From Solirubrobacterales bacterium (GTDB taxonomy: Bacteria > Actinomycetota > Thermoleophilia > Solirubrobacterales > 70-9): a DNA stretch of 47,388 nt. A model generated the notes under the pieces. That model did not search any database. It worked only from the letters and a program-made list of their open reading frames with translations, and was not told where the DNA came from. Position 1 is the first letter of the stretch. Each line of letters opens with the position of its first letter. Location: positions 1-47,388 of the forward strand of contig JAGQUO010000006.1 in the NCBI GenBank assembly GCA_020438445.1. The letters are read 5' to 3'. Of this stretch, positions 26,137-32,991 are shown piece by piece. The position numbers and the translations under genes were made by a program.

Positions 26137-27234
26137 CTAGTCATCCGAACCGCCGGCGCCTGCAAGCGAGTCCCTGAGCTTCACCTGCAGGTCACGGATC
26201 GCCGACTCGCTGTCGAGCAGGATCGGCCCTTGCTCGAATGCCCCCGCCACCAGGCTTCGCTGGACGGCGCTGCAGACGGCGCCGTCCTCCTCGTAGGTGG
26301 CGAACCACCATCCGGCCAGCTCCCGCTCGATCGTCGCTTCCCGCACGTCATCGCCGGCGAAGACATGGGTGATCACCCGTGTCCTCCCGACCGCCTCCGG
26401 GGCGAGGGTCGTCGCGAAGACGACGGACGGATCGTCTCCCCGCGCCAGCGACCATCCGGGCCAGGCGGCGAAGCCCTCCCAGGCGTCCACTGCATCCGGC
26501 TCGCGGCGGGGGCTTCGCGAGTGGATGAATCGGTCGTGGATCTCGACCTCGTACTCGTGGGGCTCGACCCCATGCACCGCCGCGAAGGCCGGGTGCACCG
26601 TGGCGCAGTGATAGCACTCGGCGAAGTTCTCGTAGAGCAGCTTCCAGTTGCACTGGATCACCCGGCTCTCGGTCGCGCGGCACCGCAGCGAATCGAGCTG
26701 CAGACCCGATCGCCCGGCGATCTCGATCAGGCTCGCGAAGGCAGCGTCGAAAGCCGGAGCCGATGGATCGGGGTTGACGAGTTTCAGCGGCCCCCACTCC
26801 GCGGCACCGACCTCCGGCAGGCAGAGTCCCGACCGGTCGAACTCCGGCTCCCGATCCCCCCGTGGCGCGTCGACGAGCGCACCGTTCGGATCGTATGTCC
26901 ATCCGTGATAGCGGCAGCGGAACGAGTCCGCTCTGCCCCGCCCTTCCGCCACCGGGTGCCCGCGGTGGCGGCATGCGTTCAGAAACGCACGCACCCTGCC
27001 GCGCGAGCGGGTCATCAGCACCGGCACCCCGCTGACGAGGTCGGTCGCATAGTCGCCGTCCTCGTCGAGCCCGTGCTGGATGCCGAAGGGAGTCCAGGTC
27101 CGCCCGAAGATCTCGCGGAGCTCGAGATCGAAGACGGCCGGGGCCGTGTACCAGCGCGCGGGCAGCGTTCGGCCCGCCCCGATTGCGGCGTCCGCCTCGG
27201 CCAGCAGGCCTTCGGCGAACGCCGGCCCGTTCAA
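26137..27234 (-). CDS. Rieske [2Fe-2S] non-haem iron oxygenase, alpha subunit
   Basis: 365-residue oxygenase. The Rieske cluster is C88-x-H90 ... C107-x2-H110 (NACRHRGHP and RCRYHGW). The mononuclear iron site is in NWKLLYENFAECYHCATVHP, with His about 209 and 214. The residue that normally bridges the two sites as Asp is Glu (about 206), as described for carnitine oxygenase CntA. This points towards the CntA/glycine-betaine type rather than aromatic dioxygenases. The start is taken as TTG at 27234, overlapping the SnoaL stop (TTGA); the frame is open further upstream without homology. No dedicated reductase or ferredoxin is in the window, so it must borrow one. Confidence 0.88.
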   Translation of the reverse strand: MNGPAFAEGLLAEADAAIGAGRTLPARWYTAPAVFDLELREIFGRTWTPFGIQHGLDEDGDYATDLVSGVPVLMTRSRGRVRAFLNACRHRGHPVAEGRGRADSFRCRYHGWTYDPNGALVDAPRGDREPEFDRSGLCLPEVGAAEWGPLKLVNPDPSAPAFDAAFASLIEIAGRSGLQLDSLRCRATESRVIQCNWKLLYENFAECYHCATVHPAFAAVHGVEPHEYEVEIHDRFIHSRSPRREPDAVDAWEGFAAWPGWSLARGDDPSVVFATTLAPEAVGRTRVITHVFAGDDVREATIERELAGWWFATYEEDGAVCSAVQRSLVAGAFEQGPILLDSESAIRDLQVKLRDSLAGAGGSDD

Positions 27235-27671
27235 GACGCTTCGATCCCCAGCTGCCGCAGGTGATCGAGTTGGTCGTAATAGGCCTCGGCCTCGATCACC
27301 TTTCCGCTCGGGCCGACCCTCCAGACGTTGCAGAAGCGCCACTCGACGGTTCTGCCGGTGGGTTCGAGCATCCCATCAGGACCCTCGAACGGCCCGGTGT
27401 GAGTTCCGCGCTCGACGAACTCGGAGGCGACACGGTCACCTTCGGTGATCAGCCGGATGTCCTCGAGCCGGGCATCGGGGAAGGGAACGAAGCCGTCACG
27501 GCACCAGTCCACCACCTCCTGCGGTGAGCGCAGCACGGTGGCGAGTGGCCGGTCCCGGTATTCGACGTCCTCGTCGAGAGAATCCGCCATGGCCTCCCAG
27601 TCGCGATCGTTGAATGCACGAAGTAGCCGCTCGACAGCCAGCGCCGTCGGGTTACTGCTTTGAGTCTCCAT
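27231..27671 (-). CDS. SnoaL-like (NTF2-fold) protein
   Basis: 146-residue cone-shaped NTF2-fold protein. It begins ALAVERLLRAFNDRDWEAMADSLDEDVEYRDRP, the hallmark N-terminal helix pair of SnoaL-like proteins, then VVDWCRDGFVPFPDARLEDIRLITEGDRVASEFVERGTHTG and a C-terminal WRFCNVWRVGPSGKVIEAEAYYDQ. It could be a small isomerase/cyclase or a partner of the Rieske enzyme, whose small beta subunits share this fold. The ATG at 27671 is preferred. The downstream Rieske gene starts inside its stop codon, so the pair is coupled and may form a complex (inference). Confidence 0.88.
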   Translation of the reverse strand: METQSSNPTALAVERLLRAFNDRDWEAMADSLDEDVEYRDRPLATVLRSPQEVVDWCRDGFVPFPDARLEDIRLITEGDRVASEFVERGTHTGPFEGPDGMLEPTGRTVEWRFCNVWRVGPSGKVIEAEAYYDQLDHLRQLGIEAS

Positions 27672-27743
27672 GCGACTCAACCTATCACAAAGTAATTGAT
27701 GATATTTCGACGGTCTCCGAGCTTGCAGAGCGCTGAGTTGACG

Positions 27744-27759
27744 TATATCGTTGTAGCGA
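27744..27759. promoter_or_regulatory. AT-rich motif shared with the receptor/Lrp control region
   Basis: TATATCG (27744-27750) then TGTAGCGA (27752-27759) recur from 23204-23223, where 5 bases rather than 1 separate the halves. It lies in the 125-base divergent gap (27672-27796) between the SnoaL/Rieske operon and the tandem SnoaL gene. It is possibly a regulator-binding element. Confidence 0.35.
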
Positions 27760-27796
27760 TCCTGTTGCTGGGCCCGTCAACCCCGGAGGTAACGCT

Positions 27797-28732
27797 TTGA
27801 ACCCCACCGAAGAGCTCGCCGCGCAGCTCAGGGAGGCCTACGAGAACCTCGGCGGCGAGGAGCTCGCCGAGGCCATCCATTCGCTCTGCTCGCCCGACGT
27901 CCAGGCCACTGCATTCACCGGTGGCGACGACGCCTGGTCGGGGCGTGACCAGCTGCTCGAGGGCTGGCTCAAGCCCGAGTTCACGCGCCATCCGGGCTAT
28001 CGGAAGGAGCTCGGGCGGATCTGGGTCTCGGGCCGCCACGTCGCGTTCATCCACGAGGTCCGTTGCTCGCCCGAGCCCGACGTCAGCGCGGACTGGCTCG
28101 GACTGGACATCTTCCGGCTCGCCGAAGGTGGGGACGCGATCGCCCAGGCCCGGTTCTACGGCGACACGATCGCCCGCGCCGAGCTCGATCGCGTCGTCGA
28201 TGCCGAGGAGCTCTGGGCTGCGATCGACCGCTGCTGGTCCCCCGTCACCACCGCCGCCAACCGGATCGGGATGAAACAGGTGACCGAGCTGAAGAGCATC
28301 GCCCGCCCATCGTCGGCGGAGCGTTACGGGCACGTCTCCTCGCTGATCGAGCCCGATGCGGAGCTCTGGTCGTGGGAGGCGGAGGGTCTTATTCATCTCG
28401 AGGGGAGCGAGGCGATCGACACCGAGTTCATCGCGCCCCTGTTGCCGCTGCTGCCCGACTTCTACGAAGCGGTCGAGGAGACGATCGTCTTCGGAAACGC
28501 GCTGGTGATGATCCAGAACCCGAGCGGGACCTTCACGACCGACGATGGCCGCAGCACGTTCAGTGCCTGGTACAACTGCGACATCTACGTCTTCAGGGAG
28601 CAGCGCATCAGCTGTCTCCTCTTCGGGCGGGACACGCTCAAGGACCGGCGGCAGATGCTCGCCGCCTTCGATGACGAGGTCCCCGACGTCGCGGATTCGG
28701 TTCATCTAGCACCGTTCGCGACGGACGACTGA
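27797..28732 (+). CDS. tandem SnoaL-like (double NTF2-fold) protein
   Basis: 311-residue protein that looks like two NTF2-fold domains in one chain. Domain 1 spans about residues 1-150 (LAEAIHSLCSPDVQATAFTGGDDAWSGRDQLLEGWL, VAFIHEVRCSPEPD). Domain 2 spans about 165-300 (RYGHVSSLIEPDAELWSWEAEGLIHLEGSEAID, SAWYNCDIYVFREQRISCLLFGRD). Catalytic residues cannot be assigned. The start is TTG with a strong CGGAGGT 6 bases upstream, which decides it. It is divergent from the SnoaL/Rieske operon and closes the island; a perfect hairpin follows. Possibly an isomerase or dehydratase acting on an island intermediate, but unproven. Confidence 0.82.
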   Translation: MNPTEELAAQLREAYENLGGEELAEAIHSLCSPDVQATAFTGGDDAWSGRDQLLEGWLKPEFTRHPGYRKELGRIWVSGRHVAFIHEVRCSPEPDVSADWLGLDIFRLAEGGDAIAQARFYGDTIARAELDRVVDAEELWAAIDRCWSPVTTAANRIGMKQVTELKSIARPSSAERYGHVSSLIEPDAELWSWEAEGLIHLEGSEAIDTEFIAPLLPLLPDFYEAVEETIVFGNALVMIQNPSGTFTTDDGRSTFSAWYNCDIYVFREQRISCLLFGRDTLKDRRQMLAAFDDEVPDVADSVHLAPFATDD

Positions 28733-28782
28733 CGGTCGGCGCGAAACCTCGACCGATCGATGGGACGGCTCTGATCGCCAAA

Positions 28783-28824
28783 GCACGCGAACACCCGGCC
28801 GAGTGGCCCTGGGTGTTCGCGTGC
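28783..28824. terminator. bidirectional hairpin between the tandem SnoaL and DUF3237 genes
   Basis: Perfect 14-base arms (GCACGCGAACACCC, 28783-28796, and its complement, 28811-28824), extended inward by GGCC/GGCC with a GAGT loop and a 2-base bulge. It lies between convergent genes and marks the edge of the amine island. Confidence 0.7.
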
Positions 28825-28865
28825 GAGGCCGAGGGACGAGCGCCTTACCGTCTCTCGGCGGTGCG

Positions 28866-29381
28866 TTAGGCAGTCGCCGCCCGCTCGACCCCGGGGCCGA
28901 GCGCCACGGCAGCTGCACCTTCGACGGCCGCTGCATGGCCCTCGAGCACGAGCTCGCCGGTCCCATTGTTGACCCACCCGTCGACCTTGACGAGCGTCCG
29001 ATTCAGGTGCTCGAACTCGGGAGATCCCGTCGAGCACAACGCGTACGCGTGGATCAGCATGCGCACGTCGGGCGGCTCGAAGCCCGGATCGAGCATCGCC
29101 TCGATCGAGGGCATCGCGACGCCTTCCGGCGGGAGGACGAATCCCTTCGCCTTGGCGTGCAACACACCGCCCCCCGGAATCTCGAACGTGTCACGGGCAT
29201 CGATCTGTCCTACGCCGTCGCTGCGCTGGAGGAGGTACTCCGACCCCCATCCGCTGCCGCCGGCGAGGATCCCCGCCGTCAGCTCGCCGTGGAACTCGAT
29301 GTCGATCCTGATCCCGCCCGGAACCGGCCCAACCGGGGTCGGCTCCGCCAGCTTGGCTTCGTAGCGGTAGAGCAGCTCCAT
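28866..29381 (-). CDS. DUF3237 family protein
   Basis: 171-residue protein of the DUF3237 beta-barrel family (function unknown). It begins MELLYRYEAKLAEPTPVGPVPGG, followed by RIDIEFHGELTAGILAGGSGWGSEYLLQRSDGVGQIDARDTFEIPGGGV, typical of the family, and a later FEHLNRTLVKVDGWV. The ATG at 29381 is preferred because GAGGTG lies 9 bases upstream; a GTG 12 bases earlier is possible. It lies 13 bases after yidC on the same strand and is probably cotranscribed. Confidence 0.85.
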   Translation of the reverse strand: MELLYRYEAKLAEPTPVGPVPGGIRIDIEFHGELTAGILAGGSGWGSEYLLQRSDGVGQIDARDTFEIPGGGVLHAKAKGFVLPPEGVAMPSIEAMLDPGFEPPDVRMLIHAYALCSTGSPEFEHLNRTLVKVDGWVNNGTGELVLEGHAAAVEGAAAVALGPGVERAATA

Positions 29382-29394
29382 GCTGTCCACCACC

Positions 29395-30165
29395 TCAAGC
29401 GGCCGCCGCGGCCTCGGCCTCGATCTCGTGCTCGATCGCTGCCTCGAACCGGGAGTCCTCGCCGGCCTCGGCGACGTCCTCGGCCTCGGCGGCGAGCGCG
29501 GCGGTGCCGGAGGGCACAGCCGGCGACAGCCGCCAGAAGGTGATCTGCTGGCCGAGGCTCCAGAGGCTGGTCGTGATCGAGTAGATCGCGAGGCCGGCAG
29601 GGAAGCGCATGATCACCGTCGCGAAGAGGAGCGGCAGCCCCATCGCGATCTTGCGATGGGTGCTCTGCAGCGTCCTGGTCGCGATCGCGCTGGAGGCGAA
29701 CTGCGAGCAGACGTAGATCAGGAGCATCACCGCCAGCACGGCGCCCTGCGGCTTCTCGGTCAGGTCGGGGATGAACAGGAAGCCGCCGTCGCCGAACAGG
29801 CCGCTGGTCGCGTCCTGGCGCAACAGCATGTAGAGCGAGATGAAGATCGGGATCTGGATCAGCAGCGGCCCGACGGAGGCGAGCGGGTTGATCCCGTGCT
29901 CGCGGTAGTAGGCGGTCATCTCCTGCTGGAGCTTCTGCTTGTCGTCCTTGTACCGCTCCTGCATCCGCTTCAGCTCCGGCATGTGGAGCTTCATCTCGCG
30001 CTGCGAGCGGAACTGGCGGACGACGAGCGGCAGGGTCAGCATCCGCGTCAGGAGCGTCAGTCCGACGATCGCGAGACCCCAGGTCAGCCCGGCCGAATGC
30101 AGGGTCTCGAGGACCCACTCCTCGACGTCGTTGAGCGGCTGGAGGATGTTCGCGACCACCGGCAC
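29395..30165 (-). CDS. yidC: YidC/Oxa1 membrane protein insertase
   Basis: 256-residue polytopic membrane protein that inserts proteins into the inner membrane. It lacks the large periplasmic domain of Gram-negative YidC, as in Gram-positive YidC. Seen are LTWGLAIVGLTLLTRMLTLPLVVRQFRSQREMKLHMPELKRMQERY (first TM, conserved Arg in the groove, coiled-coil hairpin), HGINPLASVGPLLIQIPIFISLYMLLR and the closing FPAGLAIYSITTSLWSLGQQ. The C-terminus is Ala/Glu-rich. The GTG at 30165 is chosen because a TAGCCT box lies 8 bases upstream; ATG 30201 and GTG 30159 are alternatives. The neighbours are not the usual rpmH-rnpA-jag set. Confidence 0.92.
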   Translation of the reverse strand: MPVVANILQPLNDVEEWVLETLHSAGLTWGLAIVGLTLLTRMLTLPLVVRQFRSQREMKLHMPELKRMQERYKDDKQKLQQEMTAYYREHGINPLASVGPLLIQIPIFISLYMLLRQDATSGLFGDGGFLFIPDLTEKPQGAVLAVMLLIYVCSQFASSAIATRTLQSTHRKIAMGLPLLFATVIMRFPAGLAIYSITTSLWSLGQQITFWRLSPAVPSGTAALAAEAEDVAEAGEDSRFEAAIEHEIEAEAAAAA

Positions 30166-30173
30166 GGTCCGGG

Positions 30174-30193
30174 AGGCTACCGCCCCATAGGAT
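30174..30193. promoter_or_regulatory. back-to-back -10 boxes of yidC and the CFA-type gene
   Basis: Minus-strand TAGCCT (30179-30174) serves yidC, and plus-strand TAGGAT (30188-30193) lies 6 bases before the ATG at 30200. Both fit leaderless promoters. Confidence 0.45.
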
Positions 30194-30199
30194 CGGGCC

Positions 30200-31411
30200 A
30201 TGGCGCTCGCATACACCGGCCCGCTCCGGCGGGAGCTCGCGGCCGCGTTCCCGCACCGGCCGTTCACGGTCGAGTTCTGGGACGGAAGCAGGGTCGAGTC
30301 GACCGACGGCACCGGGCCGGCGTTCCGGGTCCGCTCCCCGCGCGCGGTCGCCCAGGCCCTGCGGGCCCCGGGGCAGCTCGGGATCGGCCGCGCTTACGTG
30401 AGCGGCGACCTCGAGGTCGACGACATCGACCTGGTCATGGACCTGCTCGAGCAGTGGAGGCCGCCGCCGATCCCGGCGTCGACGCGGATCCGGCTGGTCG
30501 GCGCTGCGCTCGCCGCCAACGGCCTCACCCTCCCTCCCGCTCCGCCCCGGGCCGAGCTCCGGCCGCGTGGCGAGCGGCGGACGAAGGCGCGGGACGCACG
30601 CTCGGTCCGTCACCACTACGACCTGCCCCCGGAGTTCTTCTCGCTCTTCCTCGACGACTCGATGACCTACAGCTGCGCGATCTTCTCCCGCGGGGCCGGA
30701 ACGCTCGAAGAGGCCCAGGAGGCCAAGCTCGAGATGGTCTGCACCAAGCTCGCGCTCGAGCCCGGGGAGCGGATCCTCGACATCGGCTGCGGCTGGGGCA
30801 GCTTCGCCGCCCACGCCGCGAGCCGCCACGGCGTCGAGGTCGTCGGCATCACGCTCTCGGAGCCGCAGGCCCGGGTCGCCCGCCGGCGCGCCGAGGAGGC
30901 CGGCGTCGGCGACCGGGTCGAGATCAGGGTGATGGACTACCGCGACCTCGCCGGCGGCGACGGTCCCTTCGACGCGATCGCGAGCATCGGGATGGTCGAG
31001 CACGTCGGCGCCGAGCGGATCGACCTCTACGCCGAGCGCCTCGCCGCCCTCCTCCCCTCCGGCGGGCGCCTGCTCAACCACGGGATCGCCCGCCTCCGCC
31101 ACACCGACCCCGAAGCCGGGCCGTTCTCCGAGCGGTACGTCTTCCCCGACGCAGACCCCCTCCACCTCTCCCGGGTGCTCCTCGCGCTCGAGCGGGCCGG
31201 CTTCGCGACCGAGCACGTCGAGGGGTTCGCAGCCGACTACGCCGAGACCCTCCGCCACTGGGCCCGCCGTCTCGACGAGAACCTCGACCGCGCCATCGAG
31301 CTCGCCGGGCCCGAGCGGGTACGAGTCTGGCGCCTCTACCTCCGCGCCGCCAGGAACGGCTTCGAGTCCGGGTTCACCTCGATCTTCCAGGTCCGCACGC
31401 GGCTCGCCTGA
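30200..31411 (+). CDS. cyclopropane-fatty-acyl-phospholipid synthase family methyltransferase
   Basis: 403-residue SAM-dependent enzyme that adds a methylene or methyl group to lipid acyl chains at the membrane. The N-terminal domain has GIGRAYVSGDLEVDDIDLVMDLLE, then SVRHHYDLPPEFFSLFLDDSMTYSCAIF, the diagnostic CFA synthase segment. SAM motif I is ERILDIGCGWGSFAAHAA. IASIGMVEHVGAERIDLYAERLAALLPSGGRLLNHGI and WARRLDENLDRAIEL follow. Full length for the family. It may make branched/cyclopropane lipids; relatives include mycolic acid and fatty acid methyltransferases. The ATG is supported by a TAGGAT box 6 bases upstream. It is convergent with the Xaa-Pro peptidase gene. Confidence 0.93.
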   Translation: MALAYTGPLRRELAAAFPHRPFTVEFWDGSRVESTDGTGPAFRVRSPRAVAQALRAPGQLGIGRAYVSGDLEVDDIDLVMDLLEQWRPPPIPASTRIRLVGAALAANGLTLPPAPPRAELRPRGERRTKARDARSVRHHYDLPPEFFSLFLDDSMTYSCAIFSRGAGTLEEAQEAKLEMVCTKLALEPGERILDIGCGWGSFAAHAASRHGVEVVGITLSEPQARVARRRAEEAGVGDRVEIRVMDYRDLAGGDGPFDAIASIGMVEHVGAERIDLYAERLAALLPSGGRLLNHGIARLRHTDPEAGPFSERYVFPDADPLHLSRVLLALERAGFATEHVEGFAADYAETLRHWARRLDENLDRAIELAGPERVRVWRLYLRAARNGFESGFTSIFQVRTRLA

Positions 31412-31453
31412 TCGGCGCGCGCCCGCCAGGGCCGTGGCCGGATATGGCCTTGC

Positions 31454-32536
31454 CTATTTCGGGCGGGTGCTCAGGTTCCGGTGGCCGTCCTCGGTGACGA
31501 CGACCAGGTCCTCGATCCGGATCCCGAACTCGCCGGGGACGTAGACGCCGGGCTCGACGGTCACCACGTCGCCGGCGAGGAGCGTGTCCTCGGAGCGCTT
31601 CGAGAGGCGCGGCGGCTCGTGGACCTCGATGCCGACGCCGTGGCCGAGGCCGTGGCCGTAGTTGCCGGCGTGCCCGGCCTCGGCGATCGGCCCGCGGGAG
31701 ATGGCGTCGACCTCGCGTCCGTCGGCGCCGGCGCGGATCGCCTCGAGCGCGGCGAGCTGTGCGGCCAGGACCAGGTCGTAGACGTCCTTCCGGCCCGCAT
31801 CGGGCTCGCCCTCGACCAGCGTCCGGGTGCAGTCGGAGCAGTAGCCGTCGACGATCGCGCCCATGTCGATCGTCACGTACTCCCCGGCGGTGATGACGTG
31901 CTCGCCGGGCACGGCGTGGGGCTGGGAGCCGGTCGGCCCCGCCGCCACGATCGTCGGGAAGGCGGGATCCTCGGCGCCGAGCTCGCGCATCTTGGCCTCG
32001 GCGGTGAGCGCGACCTCGCGCTCGCTCCTGCCGACCAGGCCGCGCTCCTCGACGAACGCGTAGACCTCGTCGGTCAGCGCCGCCGCGGCGGCGATCGCCT
32101 CGATCTCGGCGTCGTCCTTGACGCGCCGGAGGTCGGTCACGAGGTTCTCGGCGGTGACGATCTCGACGTCCTCGCCGACCGCGCCGAGCAGCTTCCCGTG
32201 GGTCTCGACGCTCGTCTTCGACGGCTCGATCCCGACCCGGCCGGAGAGCTGACCGGCGATCTCCTTGACGATCTCGGCGGCCGCGTCGACGATCCGGAAC
32301 GACTCGGGGACGATCGAGGCGGCGAGCGTCGTGTAGCGGAAGTCGGTGATGAAGACCCGGGTTTCGGGCCCGATCACGACCGTGCCGCTCGTGCCCGCGA
32401 AGCCGGTCAGCCAGGTCACGTCGGCGATCGAGTCCCGGCTCGAGTCGCCGGGCCGGACGAGGTCGCCGACGACGGCGGCGTCCAGCCCCGCCTCGCCGAC
32501 GATCTCGGCGAGGCGGTCGCCGCGGCTGTCCGGCAC
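31454..32536 (-). CDS. Xaa-Pro aminopeptidase/dipeptidase family protein
   Basis: 360-residue M24 metallopeptidase that cleaves N-terminal residues before proline. The C-terminal pita-bread domain holds the dinuclear metal ligands: two Asp in VTIDMGAIVDGYCSDCTRT, His in GHGLGHGVGIEVHEPP, Glu in VVTVEPGVYVPGEFGIRIEDLVVV. The N-terminal creatinase-like domain begins VPDSRGDRLAEIVGEAGLDAAVVG. The start is taken as GTG at 32536. An upstream TTG at 32545, overlapping the aroQ stop as TTGA and preceded by GGGAG, is equally possible. Last gene of the aro operon; the family is commonly found beside aroQ and efp. Confidence 0.92.
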   Translation of the reverse strand: MPDSRGDRLAEIVGEAGLDAAVVGDLVRPGDSSRDSIADVTWLTGFAGTSGTVVIGPETRVFITDFRYTTLAASIVPESFRIVDAAAEIVKEIAGQLSGRVGIEPSKTSVETHGKLLGAVGEDVEIVTAENLVTDLRRVKDDAEIEAIAAAAALTDEVYAFVEERGLVGRSEREVALTAEAKMRELGAEDPAFPTIVAAGPTGSQPHAVPGEHVITAGEYVTIDMGAIVDGYCSDCTRTLVEGEPDAGRKDVYDLVLAAQLAALEAIRAGADGREVDAISRGPIAEAGHAGNYGHGLGHGVGIEVHEPPRLSKRSEDTLLAGDVVTVEPGVYVPGEFGIRIEDLVVVTEDGHRNLSTRPK

Positions 32537-32541
32537 CCTCC

Positions 32542-32991
32542 TCAAACGCCGAGCTCCCGCGCGAGCACCTCGAGACCCTCGCGGTAGCCGTCGAGCCCCT
32601 TGCCCGAGATCTTCGCCGCGACGAGGCCGTCGAAGACGGAGATCGAGCGCCAGTCCTCGCGCGCGGAGACGTCGCTGATGTGAACCTCGACGGCGGGCTT
32701 GGCGGCGACCTCGAGCGCGTCGCGGATCGCCCACGAGTAGTGCGTCCAGGCACCGGCGTTGATCAGGACGGCGTCGGCGGTCCCGGGCACACGGTGCAGG
32801 TACTCGCAGAACTCACCCTCGTGGTTCGTCTGGAAGAAGGACATCTCGAGGTCGAGGTCCCGTCCGAACCCGTGGATCCGGTACTCGTACTGCGACAGGC
32901 TCTCGGTGCCGTAGACCTCGGGGTCGCGCTTGCCGAGCATGTCGAGGTTGACGCCGTGCATCACGGCGACCCGGTTGTGCGCGGTGCTCAT
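32542..32991 (-). CDS. aroQ: type II 3-dehydroquinate dehydratase
   Basis: 149-residue shikimate pathway enzyme converting 3-dehydroquinate to 3-dehydroshikimate, normally a dodecamer. Catalytic features are present: Arg and Tyr of the lid in DMLGKRDPEVYG, Asn in LINAGAWTHYSWAIRDAL, His in VEVHISDVSAREDWR with its Arg. It departs from the classic type II pattern: HGVNLDML replaces NGPNLNLL, NAGA replaces NPGA, and HISD replaces HISN. A divergent but probably active subfamily. The ATG overlaps the aroKB stop by 4 bases (32988-32991). Confidence 0.92.
   Translation of the reverse strand: MSTAHNRVAVMHGVNLDMLGKRDPEVYGTESLSQYEYRIHGFGRDLDLEMSFFQTNHEGEFCEYLHRVPGTADAVLINAGAWTHYSWAIRDALEVAAKPAVEVHISDVSAREDWRSISVFDGLVAAKISGKGLDGYREGLEVLARELGV

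Noticed and set aside
31412-31453. Terminator between the CFA-type gene and the Xaa-Pro peptidase
   Set aside because: Only short GGCC pairs are present; no convincing stem.
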